NCBI GenBank assembly: GCA_937902865.1
Contig: CALFNJ010000339.1
Span: 1-11,253, forward strand
DNA: 11,253 bases
Source of the DNA: an uncultured Opitutaceae bacterium
GTDB taxonomy: Bacteria; Verrucomicrobiota; Verrucomicrobiia; Opitutales; Opitutaceae
Direction of reading: 5' to 3'
Shown: one piece after another, positions 1 through 6,305 of the stretch
Position numbering within the stretch: the first letter of the stretch is position 1
How the letters are laid out: each line of letters opens with the position of its first letter
Notes under the pieces: model-generated
What the model saw: only the letters and a program-made list of their open reading frames with translations
What the model was told of the DNA's origin: nothing
Database searches by the model: none
Position numbers and translations under genes: made by a program

Positions 1-1
1 G

Positions 2-436
2 CTCTGGTGCGGTGACGTCGGTCTGCACTTGCGCGAGGAGATCGACCTCATCGTCCGAGGCGGCAACTACGGCTGGGATTTCCGCGCGGGCATCATCCCC
101 GGACCGAGCGGCCCGCCGCCCACGGCCGCGCGGTTCATCGAGCCGATCTGGGACTACGATCACAACGAAGGCATCTCGATCACCGGCGGCTTCGTCTACC
201 ACGGCAAGAACCTGCCCGGCCTCGAGGGCAAATACCTCTTCGCCGACTACGGCTTCGGCAAAGTCTGGGCGCTGGATCCGGACGGCGACAAATCCGTGAC
301 GAAGTCGCACATCCAGCAGATCGCCTCCGCGCCCCTCACCGTCGGCTTCACCGCCGACCCCGCCAACGGCGACCCACTGCTCGTGGGCTACGGCGGGCAG
401 ATCCTGCGCCTCGTGCCGAATCCGAAGAAGAAGTGA
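2..436 (+). CDS. PQQ-dependent sugar (glucose/sorbosone) dehydrogenase, C-terminal part
   Basis: The gene enters from the left edge and only its last 144 residues are visible, so its true start is outside the window. The frame is open from base 2 and begins LWCGDVGLHLREEIDLI. Family hallmarks are the stretch GGNYGWDFRAG, the WDYDH segment, SITGGFVYHG and the closing blade LPGLEGKYLFADYGFGKVWAL. These match the last blades of the six-bladed beta-propeller in soluble PQQ-dependent glucose/sorbosone dehydrogenases, which oxidise sugars, usually outside the cytoplasm, using pyrroloquinoline quinone. The protein ends in a short basic tail (PNPKKK) and TGA. A methionine inside the frame at base 29 is not the real start, because the conserved REEIDL motif begins immediately before it. 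Substrate cannot be judged from this fragment. It could also be a PQQ-like propeller domain of a larger multidomain protein. Confidence 0.88.
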   Translation, partial: LWCGDVGLHLREEIDLIVRGGNYGWDFRAGIIPGPSGPPPTAARFIEPIWDYDHNEGISITGGFVYHGKNLPGLEGKYLFADYGFGKVWALDPDGDKSVTKSHIQQIASAPLTVGFTADPANGDPLLVGYGGQILRLVPNPKKK

Positions 437-453
437 TGGAAAATCGGAGAGGG

Positions 454-610
454 TTATCTGGAACTCAGGAAATCAGGAAACCGAGCACGAGCGTTCGGAG
501 GAGAAGTCGGAAGCCAAGCAGCCAGGAAGAATTCCCGGCTCCCTGCTTCCGAATCAATCATCTGATCGGATGGATCGTCTCCATTTCCTGATTTCCTGAG
601 TTCCAGATAA
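454..610. repeat. Long perfect inverted repeat, 27-bp arms
   Basis: Arms at 454-480 and 584-610 are perfect 27-bp reverse complements (left arm begins TTATCTGGAACTCAGG). The 103-base interior holds further hairpins: CGGAAGC at 508-514 with GCTTCCG at 545-551, and CCGAGC at 481-486 with GTTCGG at 493-498 (one G-T pair). It lies between the dehydrogenase stop and the tRNA. No T-run follows at a distance typical of a terminator, so it looks more like a mobile or palindromic intergenic repeat than a simple terminator. A stem this strong would still stall or terminate polymerase. Confidence 0.8.
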
Positions 611-679
611 ATTAATCCGGATTGCTGACCCAAGCGAGCTTGCCCCTTCGTCCTCGCCACGCGACAACAGCGCCGTCGC

Positions 680-755
680 GGGCCTGTAGCTCAATGGTCA
701 GAGCAGGGGACTCATAATCCCTTGGTTCTGGGTTCGAATCCCAGCGGGCCCACCA
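680..755 (+). tRNA. tRNA with CAU anticodon (elongator Met or Ile2), CCA encoded
   Basis: A full 76-base cloverleaf can be drawn by hand. The acceptor stem is GGGCCTG at 680-686 with CGGGCCC at 745-751 (one T-G pair), discriminator A752 and encoded CCA at 753-755. The D arm is GCTC/GAGC, the anticodon stem GGGGA/TCCCT with loop CTCATAA (anticodon CAU), and the T arm CTGGG/CCCAG with loop TTCGAAT. It lacks the unpaired 1-72 position of bacterial initiator tRNA. It is therefore either elongator tRNA-Met or the tRNA-Ile2 whose CAU is modified by TilS to read AUA. The variable loop TTGGTT resembles Ile2 types, but the sequence does not settle it. Confidence 0.95.
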
Positions 756-830
756 TGCGGCAGAACTGCATGACCCATTTGCGATCTCCGCGCCATCCGC
801 GGTGTTTCGCCCCGGAGAATTCAGAAACCA

Positions 831-866
831 AAAAGCCAGGAAACCATGCAGGGTTCCTGGCTTTTG
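831..866. terminator. Bidirectional hairpin terminator between the tRNA and the DUF4412 gene
   Basis: AAAAGCCAGGAA at 831-842 pairs perfectly with TTCCTGGCTTTT at 854-865. The stem is extended by CC (844-845) with GG (852-853) after a bulged A, leaving a six-base loop. The top strand ends in TTTT and the bottom strand in a T5 run (complement of 830-834). It therefore fits as the terminator for both the tRNA from the left and the minus-strand DUF4412 gene from the right. Confidence 0.75.
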
Positions 867-881
867 CGTTCATCCCACCGG

Positions 882-1595
882 TCAGCGCCGGCGGCCGTTG
901 CTCGGCGCCGGGGGTCGCGGCGCCGCAGGCGCAGGCGGGGCGTCGTCGCCCGCCTTGCTCGCCGGAGCGGCGGCCGGGGGAGCAGCAGCCGGAGCCGGCG
1001 CGGCAACTTCCTTCGCATCGGGCGGTGGCGCAAAATCCGCGGCCATCTGTCGCATCCCCTGCACAGTCTCGGGATCCATCTGCATGATAATCTTGCCGTT
1101 GACCGCATCGCGAATGATCGCGCGCAACAGCAAGCCGCTCTTTCCGGCCAGAGCCATCGCCCAGGGCGCGCCCTCCGTCAGCCGCCAGAGTTCCGCCGGC
1201 ATGTCGTCGGCCAGCCAGACCTCGGCGCGCGTCCCGTCGGCCTTCACCGTGTAGTGCGACGTCGGATGGCCCTTGATGGGATCGGTGAGCGCGAGCTTTT
1301 CAACCTGCCAGCCTGGCTTCATTACCGGGGCGGGTCCGAATGGCTGCCGGGTGTAGGTCTTCCCGCCGGGAGCGATATTGATGATCTCCTTCTTCGCCGG
1401 ATCGACGAGTCGCGATCCATAGTCTCCACCGAGCAGATCCACGCGAATGATGCCGTTGCGCACCGAATAATTCACGAACTGGCCGGGAATTCCCGGGCCG
1501 GTGATCTTGAGCGTCACCAGTCCTTCCCAGGCGGACGCGGCGTGCGCCGCGGGAGCAAGACAAAGCAGGGCAAGCAGTGGGGTAATCAGCTTCAT
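882..1595 (-). CDS. Secreted DUF4412-like protein
   Basis: The product has 237 residues. It starts with a clear Sec signal peptide: M-K, a hydrophobic core ITPLLALLCLA, then a likely cleavage after AHA (residues 17-19). The mature part opens with WEGLVTLKITG and continues through YSVRNGIIRVDLL, then KKEIINIAPGGKTYTRQPF and MALAGKSGLLLRAII. This pattern of a beta-rich domain that reports on its own 'material' resembles the poorly characterised DUF4412 family of exported proteins. The last 60 or so residues are Ala/Pro-rich low complexity ending NGRRR, a probable flexible tail. The frame stays open to 1694, but the start at 1595 is chosen because it places the signal peptide at the N terminus. 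An AGGAGAG lies about 21 bases upstream, too far for an ordinary ribosome binding site. Function is unknown; export is well supported and the family assignment moderately so. Confidence 0.8.
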   Translation of the reverse strand: MKLITPLLALLCLAPAAHAASAWEGLVTLKITGPGIPGQFVNYSVRNGIIRVDLLGGDYGSRLVDPAKKEIINIAPGGKTYTRQPFGPAPVMKPGWQVEKLALTDPIKGHPTSHYTVKADGTRAEVWLADDMPAELWRLTEGAPWAMALAGKSGLLLRAIIRDAVNGKIIMQMDPETVQGMRQMAADFAPPPDAKEVAAPAPAAAPPAAAPASKAGDDAPPAPAAPRPPAPSNGRRR

Positions 1596-1723
1596 GCGCG
1601 CTGACGGAGCCAGAAATCTCTCCTGCTGACCACGACAAACCTCCGCCCACGGAAGGGCGCGCGAAAGTGACAGGGGCCAAGTAACAAGTAACAAGCGAGT
1701 CCGCGCTTCGCGCTGGGTGGAAA

Positions 1724-1740
1724 TTGACGAGAAAGCTTTC
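1724..1740 (+). promoter_or_regulatory. Weak promoter-like element and palindrome upstream of the DUF4256 gene
   Basis: In the divergent gap (1596-1836) a TTGACG at 1724-1729 is a good -35 match, but no convincing -10 follows at 16-18 bases. It is next to a perfect 10-bp palindrome GAAAGCTTTC at 1731-1740. The same gap has a short tandem AAGTAAC repeat around 1680-1693. I see nothing else in the gap. Confidence 0.25.
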
Positions 1741-1836
1741 GTGCAGTCACTCTCGCTTCACGCAATTGCCGGTCCGGCCAAGAGCCGCGAAGGAAGCCGC
1801 AGCCACTGACAACCGGAAAGCCTCGAGCCCAATTCC

Positions 1837-2409
1837 ATGAAAAGCACCAAAACCAAGAAGACGTTGTCCGCCGAGCAGCGCGAAAAGCTGTTCGCGACCC
1901 TGCAAGCCCGCTTTGAAAAAAATCCCGGGCGCCACCCAGGCATCACGTGGGCGAAGGTGCGGGCCCGGTTGGAATCCCAGGCCGAGAAATTATGGTCGCT
2001 CGCCGAGATGGAGAATACCGGCGGCGAGCCCGACGTGGTGGGGCAAAATGCCAAGACCGGTGAGTATGTTTTCTTCGATTGCTCGCCCGAAAGTCCCAAG
2101 GGCCGCGTGAGCCTGTGCTACGACCGCGCGGCGTTGGACGCCCGGAAGGAATTCAAGCCGAAGGGCAGTGCCATGGAGCTCGCCGCGGCCATGGGCGTGG
2201 AGCTGCTGACGGAAGAGCAGTACCGCGAGCTGCAGACGTTGGGAAATTTCGACCTGAAGTCATCGAGCTGGGTGCAGGCCCCGCCCGAAATGAGAAAGCT
2301 CGACGGCGGTCTCTTCGGCGATCGCCGCTTCGGCCGCGTCTTCATCTACCACAACGGCGTCCAGTCCTACTACAGCGCCCGCGGTTTCCGCGCGTCGCTC
2401 AAGGTTTAG
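1837..2409 (+). CDS. DUF4256 domain protein
   Basis: The 190-residue protein matches the DUF4256 family almost end to end and at the usual length. Recognisable blocks are LSAEQREKLFATLQARFEKN near the N terminus, then KLWSLAEMENTGGEPDVVG, GEYVFFDCSPESPKGRVSLC, CYDRAALDARKEFKP, MGVELLTEEQYRELQTLG, SSSWVQAPPEMRKLDG and a C-terminal VFIYHNGVQSYYSARGFR. No signal peptide or membrane segment is present, so it is probably cytoplasmic. The biochemical role of the family is not known to me. The start at 1837 fits family length; no Shine-Dalgarno motif precedes it. It diverges from the DUF4412 gene and is followed by two palindromic elements that may end its transcript. Confidence 0.92.
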   Translation: MKSTKTKKTLSAEQREKLFATLQARFEKNPGRHPGITWAKVRARLESQAEKLWSLAEMENTGGEPDVVGQNAKTGEYVFFDCSPESPKGRVSLCYDRAALDARKEFKPKGSAMELAAAMGVELLTEEQYRELQTLGNFDLKSSSWVQAPPEMRKLDGGLFGDRRFGRVFIYHNGVQSYYSARGFRASLKV

Positions 2410-2457
2410 CGCTGTCTCCGCAGTGCGACGGATGGATCGGAGGGCCGATTCTTTCCC

Positions 2458-2544
2458 ATCCGGTTTCGCACAGAGGCACGGAGCTCACAGAGATCGATCC
2501 GCTTCGAATCTCTGTGAACTCCGTGCCTCTGTGCGAAACCGGAT
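2458..2544. repeat. Inverted repeat with 37-bp arms ('cacagaggcacggag' type)
   Basis: Arms at 2458-2494 and 2508-2544 are reverse complements over 37 bases with one mismatch, separated by a 13-base loop. The arm contains TTTCGCACAGAGGCACGGAG. A diverged single arm sharing GCCTCTGTGCGA occurs again at 5000-5011, so this is a dispersed repeat. It lies downstream of the DUF4256 stop. Confidence 0.85.
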
Positions 2545-2563
2545 CGAAGGATCGAAGGCCGGC

Positions 2564-2634
2564 GGTGGGGCGCGTTATCCCTAACGCGCTGTTTCAGCAC
2601 GACGGATCAGGGATAATCCGCCCCACCCTTTTTC
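2564..2634 (+). terminator. Palindromic element with two alternative folds and a T-run
   Basis: Nineteen-base arms at 2564-2582 and 2609-2627 (GGTGGGGCGCGTTATCCCT and its near complement, two mismatches) are followed by T5 at 2629-2633. This fits a terminator for the plus-strand DUF4256 gene. The same bases can instead form a cloverleaf: outer stem 2564-2570/2621-2627 (7 bp), arm 2571-2577/2582-2588 (7 bp), a small arm 2589-2597 (3 bp) and arm 2603-2607/2616-2620 (5 bp). It abuts the stop of the convergent DoxX-like gene. Confidence 0.55.
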
Positions 2635-3072
2635 TCAGGCCTGCGCGCCGGAGGTGTACGGGGTCAGGCGGGCGAGCGTGAGGGCGCCGCCGATGGCGAG
2701 TCCGAGATCGCGGACGGCGACATCGAGATAATGGCCCTGGGCGAGGAGCTGCAGCGCGATCGCGACCAGCCAGAGCGTCACGATCCAGGCGCCGAGGCGC
2801 GGCTTGGCGAAGACAAGGATGCCGGCGACGATCTCGATCACGCCGACAATCTGCATGAACGCATGCGGGGAAAACGGCGTCAGCGCGACAAGGCGCGGGC
2901 TGAGATAATCTTCCCAGTGCGCGAGGAAGTCGGTGAACTTGTCCGCGCCGGCCACGATCGGCACGAGGCCGAAGAGGACTTTCAGCGTGAGCTGGATGCT
3001 GCGGACGACGTGATGCTCAGCAGGGGACGAGGCGGCGAGGGAGGACGGGAGGGATTCGGTGTTCGAGGACAT
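2635..3072 (-). CDS. DoxX-like small integral membrane protein
   Basis: The 145-residue protein has a polar N terminus (1-24) and about four hydrophobic helices near residues 25-45, 70-90, 94-112 and 120-137. Features typical of DoxX-like proteins are LFGLVPIVAGADKF in the first helix (the family's G-x-x-K-F signature), IVGVIEIVAGILVF in the second, and KPRLGAWIVTLWL in the third. Length also fits. DoxX-type proteins sit in the cytoplasmic membrane, and their roles are varied and often unknown. The frame is open much further upstream (to 3504), but that extension is translated repeat and purine tract. The start at 3072 puts the helices at the expected distance. No Shine-Dalgarno motif is visible. 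Confidence 0.8.
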   Translation of the reverse strand: MSSNTESLPSSLAASSPAEHHVVRSIQLTLKVLFGLVPIVAGADKFTDFLAHWEDYLSPRLVALTPFSPHAFMQIVGVIEIVAGILVFAKPRLGAWIVTLWLVAIALQLLAQGHYLDVAVRDLGLAIGGALTLARLTPYTSGAQA

Positions 3073-3079
3073 GGCGGGC

Positions 3080-3112
3080 GATTTTGGATTTTCGATTGCG
3101 GATTTTGGATTT
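3080..3112. repeat. Direct repeat GATTTTGGATTT x2
   Basis: Two identical 12-mers at 3080-3091 and 3101-3112 are spaced 21 bases (two helical turns) apart, just upstream of the DoxX-like start. They could be a binding site for a dimer on one helix face, or a piece of a simple dispersed repeat. Confidence 0.6.
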
Positions 3113-3403
3113 CGGAACGCGGAAGCGGGAGACAGGCTGGCGGCCGGAACGGTCGCTTTGCCGTTGGATGCGAGGGGTTGGGGTGAGGTTACAGGATGTC
3201 GAAGCTGCAGCCGGAGGGCACGGAGGTGCGGAGCGGACCTTGCTGAACGGGGCTTAGGGAATCGGCCCAGGCCTGGCACCGGGGAGTTCCGGGGCGGCCT
3301 TCCACCCGTTGCTCCCTTTCTAATTTTATTCTTCTTCTCCTGTCTCCAATCCCTGCCTCCCGTCTCCTGAATTAGCCCGGCAGGGCTGATTGCCAGGTAG
3401 TCT

Positions 3404-3518
3404 CCTAATTTGGGCGATGATTGGTCATCTTTTTCGTTCTTTTTCTCATTCCTCTTTCTCGATCGCTCCCGAAGGAGAAAGAAGAAAGAGAACGATTCAC
3501 TCATTCGGGCAAATTAGG
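3404..3518. repeat. Nested imperfect inverted repeat
   Basis: Outer arms are CCTAATTTG at 3404-3412 and CAAATTAGG at 3510-3518. An inner pair of pyrimidine/purine arms, 3435-3460 and 3475-3494, is imperfect with a six-base length difference and a 14-base loop. The element sits upstream of the sigma-factor gene. Confidence 0.55.
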
Positions 3519-3598
3519 ACACGACCGATTGCCACGGTGACTCGCTCCGGAACGGGCCCGATGTAACCTCTTCCTGTTTCCCGCATCCAATTACCGCC

Positions 3599-4321
3599 AT
3601 GTGTGCGCACGTTTCCGCTGTTTCCCGAACCGTTTCCGCTTCCTTCGCTCCTTCCGCTTCGGCGATGGGCGCGGGCTCGCCGATCAGCGATCGGGCGGCG
3701 GTGAAGGCGATCCTGGGCGGGCGCAAGGAGCTGTTTGAGATCCTGGTCCGTCGTTACAACCCGCTGCTCTACCGCGTCGGCATCTCCTACCTCCGCAACC
3801 ACGCGCGCGCCGAGGACGCGATGCAGAACGCGTACCTGCGGGCCTTTCTGAATCTCCGCCGCTTTCGCGGCACGGCCGCGTTCTCGACCTGGCTCACGCG
3901 CATCATGATCAACGAATGCCTGATGCTGCTGCGCCGCGAGAAACACTTCGTCGACGAAACGCTCGCCGACGTCGTGCCGATCGAGCTTCCCGACCAGGCC
4001 GCCAAAGCACCCGACACCCTTCACGCCGAAGAAATGAAAACCGCCCTCGAACACGCGATCCAGTCACTGCCCCGCAACCAGCGTGCAGTCTATCTGCTGC
4101 GCGAAGTGCAGAATCTTTCGGTCGCCGACACCGCCACTCATCTCGGCCTTTCTTCCGCCAATGTGAAGGTCCTGCTCCACCGCGCCCGCGAGCAGCTCAA
4201 GACCCGGCTGCTCCAGAACGCCACCGGCGTCGAACTTTTCGCCTACTCCGCCCGCTACTGCGATCCGCTCACGGCCAAGGTCATGCACGCGATCATGGCG
4301 TACGACGAGACGGAGAGTTGA
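3599..4321 (+). CDS. ECF-type RNA polymerase sigma factor
   Basis: The product has 240 residues. Sigma region 2 spans about residues 45-113 (LFEILVRRYNPLLYRVGISY, then AEDAMQNAYLRAF, then FSTWLTRIMINECL). Region 4 spans about 148-206 with LPRNQRAVYLLREVQNLSV and the recognition helix region LSSANVKVLLHRAREQLKTRL. An acidic linker (114-147) joins them and regions 1 and 3 are absent, which defines the ECF group. ECF factors direct core polymerase to stress or surface-response promoters. The C-terminal extension (208-240) carries FAYSARYCDPLTAKVM, similar to an F..(x)..RCD..V motif I recall from one ECF subgroup. The first 25 residues are Ser/Ala-rich; translation could instead begin at 3665 (Met23). 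No anti-sigma gene is adjacent: the next gene encodes an ORF6N protein. No Shine-Dalgarno motif is visible. Confidence 0.9.
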   Translation: MCAHVSAVSRTVSASFAPSASAMGAGSPISDRAAVKAILGGRKELFEILVRRYNPLLYRVGISYLRNHARAEDAMQNAYLRAFLNLRRFRGTAAFSTWLTRIMINECLMLLRREKHFVDETLADVVPIELPDQAAKAPDTLHAEEMKTALEHAIQSLPRNQRAVYLLREVQNLSVADTATHLGLSSANVKVLLHRAREQLKTRLLQNATGVELFAYSARYCDPLTAKVMHAIMAYDETES

Positions 4322-4382
4322 GCCGCTACCTCTGATTTTTCGAAAGAACGCGCCGACCGCAGCGTTCCGTCATGCACCGAAC

Positions 4383-4967
4383 ATGGCGGAGCCTTCGTCG
4401 AATTCCTCTGCGTCCATCGGGCGATGCATCCGCGTAATCCGCGGCCATAAAGTGGTGCTCGATACGGACCTGGCGGCGCTTTATGGCGTGACCACGTTTC
4501 GTTTCAACGAAGCGATCAAGCGCAACGCCGATCGGTTTCCGGAGGATTTCCGCTTTCAGTTGAACCGCGAGGAATTGGTTCAACTCGCCGCCCACAAGCA
4601 ATCGATGCATCCGGATGTCGTTGGTAAAAAGACGGATGGCGGCAACTCATCGCAAATTGCGATGAGTTCACGGCGTCACCGCGGGGCCGCTTACCTACCT
4701 TGGGCGTTCACTGAACATGGAGCCTTGATGGCGGCGAATATCCTGCGATCCGCTCGCGCTGCGGAAATGTCGATTTTCGTTATCCGTGCCTTTGTCCGAA
4801 TGAGAGAAGAGCTGGCCACGAACACAGACATTCTGCGGCGGCTGGCCGAAATTGACCAAACTCTGCTCGTGCACGATTCAGCCTTGCGCGACCTCTATCA
4901 AAAATTACGGCCGTTGTTGACGCCGGCGGCCGAGCCGGAGCGGCCCAGAATTGGATTTCGCCCTTAA
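4383..4967 (+). CDS. ORF6N-domain protein (phage-type DNA-binding domain)
   Basis: The 194-residue product carries the ORF6N domain over roughly residues 12-125: CIRVIRGHKVVLDTDLAALY, then FNEAIKRNADRFPEDFRFQL, then SSQIAMSSRRHRG and AYLPWAFTEHGALMAANIL. A helical segment follows (130-180, SIFVIRAFVRMREELATNTD) and looks like a coiled coil. ORF6N proteins are common in phages and in mobile islands of bacterial chromosomes; they are thought to bind DNA, often as antirepressor-like regulators. A hairpin with 11-bp arms, AACTCATCGCA at 4644-4654 and TGCGATGAGTT at 4658-4668, lies within the coding sequence for NSSQIAMSS. The gene converges on hipA. Its presence next to a toxin-antitoxin pair suggests acquired DNA, which is an inference. 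No Shine-Dalgarno motif is visible. Confidence 0.9.
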   Translation: MAEPSSNSSASIGRCIRVIRGHKVVLDTDLAALYGVTTFRFNEAIKRNADRFPEDFRFQLNREELVQLAAHKQSMHPDVVGKKTDGGNSSQIAMSSRRHRGAAYLPWAFTEHGALMAANILRSARAAEMSIFVIRAFVRMREELATNTDILRRLAEIDQTLLVHDSALRDLYQKLRPLLTPAAEPERPRIGFRP

Positions 4968-4982
4968 GATAGGGAAAGGATC

Positions 4983-5011
4983 GAACTCTGCGTCTCCGCG
5001 CCTCTGTGCGA
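4983..5011 (+). repeat. Diverged single arm of the 2458-2544 repeat
   Basis: GCCTCTGTGCGA at 5000-5011 is identical to 2525-2536, and GAACTC at 4983-4988 matches the sequence before it in the other copy, with extra bases between. It lies in the 63-base gap between the convergent ORF6N and hipA genes. Confidence 0.6.
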
Positions 5012-5030
5012 GACTTCCGAAGGTTTGGGA

Positions 5031-6305
5031 TTAGACCGGCCGAAAGTCCTTCGCGACTTCGTGCATGCGCGGATGGGCCACGCCGGCTTCGTCGGCGCAT
5101 TGCGGCCAGCTGCCGAGCGCGGCTTTGACGTCGTCCAGCGCGCGGGCGGCGTTCGGGACGACGAAGTGGTCCGCCACCTGCAGGAGGTCGTCGCGGGTGA
5201 TGTCGTCGAACTTTCCGTTCACGCTCATCAGGTGCTGGCTCGTCCATTCGCCGCGGGGATTGTGCGCGTGCGTCACGTCGTAGGCCGGCGCGAGCTCCCA
5301 CGGGCCGCCCTGCTTCAGGATGAAGCCGAAGTTCTTCGTGTGATCGTCGCAGTTGCGCGCCATGACATTGAACGCCATCCGGCGGAACGCCTGCTCGAGC
5401 GCGGCGTCGCCGAGCCGCAGACGCGAGATCACGAGGAAATACTGCTCGTAGGCGTGCGTCGCCCGCTGCTTGTAATCGAGGTGCTGGATCGCGCAGAGGC
5501 TCTGCACGTGGTGGCGCACGTTGCCGTCGCGATCGAAGCGCTTCGTCATGAAGTGCGCACGGCCGTTCTCCTGCAGCAGCCGGCAGGGTGACATGGTGAC
5601 GCCGGCCGCCAGCGCCATGCGGTAATACGCGTACTCGATGCGGCCGTAGTCGGCCGAGGTGCCGAGCTCGAGATCCTTCCCCACTCCGTCGAACTTCAGC
5701 AGCCAGTGCTCGTAGCCTTCCTCCAGGTCGAACTGCCCGCTGCGGATCGTCTGCTGTCCCGGATGCCAGGCGATCACCGCCTTCGCCCGCGCGCCGCCGG
5801 CGGACGTGCCGACGCGGATGATGTTGGCCAGCGCCGCCTGCGCGTGCGCATCGCCGGCGAAATCCCCGTGCAGCACTTCACGCGCGGCCTCGACCAGCGA
5901 CTTCATCTCCAGCGGCTTCGCGCTTTCCTTCTGCATGCCCTTCGCCGGACGGAATTCGAGCGCGCCCAGGCCGCGCCGCCCCATGTAGGCGAGACGGTCG
6001 AGCGAGGTGATCTCGTCCTTCGTCACACCGCGCCGCGCCATCCAGGCATCGATGAGCGCGTTGCCGAAATCGTCCGGCAACGCATCCGACAGCAGCCCCG
6101 GCAGATGCTTGAACGACTCACCCAGCGCCGGAAACGCGAACACCGGATCGCGTGCGGTCAGCGGCATCAGCAGCGGCGCAAGTTCGATGCCCGACCGGCG
6201 CCAGTCCGGATCATATTCGAACGCATAACAGCCCAGCGTCGGATCCGCGGCAGCCGCGCCGACGGTCCGGTCCCAGATGCGGACCTCGATGACCGGCACG
6301 CTCAT
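5031..6305 (-). CDS. hipA: HipA-family serine/threonine kinase (toxin of a hipBA pair)
   Basis: The 424-residue product is close to the usual HipA length. An N-terminal HipA_N-type domain (about 1-120) contains LPGLLSDALPDDFGNAL. The kinase domain contains a glycine-rich loop RVGTSAGGARAKA (164-176), MTKRFDRDG, the catalytic loop NCDDHTKNF (318-326) and YDV (342-344). By comparison with E. coli HipA, D320, N325 and D343 stand where D309, N314 and D332 act in catalysis and metal binding. S168 in the loop may correspond to the autophosphorylated S150. All core residues are present, so the kinase looks active. E. coli HipA phosphorylates glutamyl-tRNA synthetase GltX and causes growth arrest; the target here is unknown. 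The ATG overlaps the hipB stop as ATGA, which implies translational coupling. Confidence 0.95.
   Translation of the reverse strand: MSVPVIEVRIWDRTVGAAAADPTLGCYAFEYDPDWRRSGIELAPLLMPLTARDPVFAFPALGESFKHLPGLLSDALPDDFGNALIDAWMARRGVTKDEITSLDRLAYMGRRGLGALEFRPAKGMQKESAKPLEMKSLVEAAREVLHGDFAGDAHAQAALANIIRVGTSAGGARAKAVIAWHPGQQTIRSGQFDLEEGYEHWLLKFDGVGKDLELGTSADYGRIEYAYYRMALAAGVTMSPCRLLQENGRAHFMTKRFDRDGNVRHHVQSLCAIQHLDYKQRATHAYEQYFLVISRLRLGDAALEQAFRRMAFNVMARNCDDHTKNFGFILKQGGPWELAPAYDVTHAHNPRGEWTSQHLMSVNGKFDDITRDDLLQVADHFVVPNAARALDDVKAALGSWPQCADEAGVAHPRMHEVAKDFRPV

Larger units (their letters stand above)
3073..3598. other. 526-base divergent gap with repeats and pyrimidine tracts
   Basis: No gene is supported between the divergent DoxX-like and sigma-factor starts. 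From left to right it holds two direct copies of GATTTTGGATTT (3080-3091 and 3101-3112), a pyrimidine-rich stretch around 3310-3370, a small AGCCC/GGGCT hairpin at 3374-3387, and a nested inverted repeat at 3404-3518. Promoters for both neighbours should be here, but I cannot point to a convincing -35/-10 pair. Confidence 0.6.

Noticed and set aside
1483..1496. Perfect 14-bp palindrome CCGGGAATTCCCGG
   Set aside because: It lies inside the DUF4412-like coding sequence and is explained by Pro/Gly codons in GC-rich DNA.
846..1604. 252-residue plus-strand frame
   Set aside because: It begins inside the terminator loop and is antisense to the DUF4412-like gene, which has a proper signal peptide.
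2079..2681. 200-residue plus-strand frame
   Set aside because: It is a shifted frame of the DUF4256 gene that runs on into the palindromic repeats; composition is not protein-like.
3073..3504. N-terminal extension of the DoxX-like protein
   Set aside because: The open frame translates the GATTTTGGATTT repeats and purine tract (Lys/Arg/Glu runs); the protein proper begins at 3072.
3497..4054. 185-residue minus-strand frame
   Set aside because: It overlaps the sigma-factor gene, which has clear region 2 and region 4 motifs.
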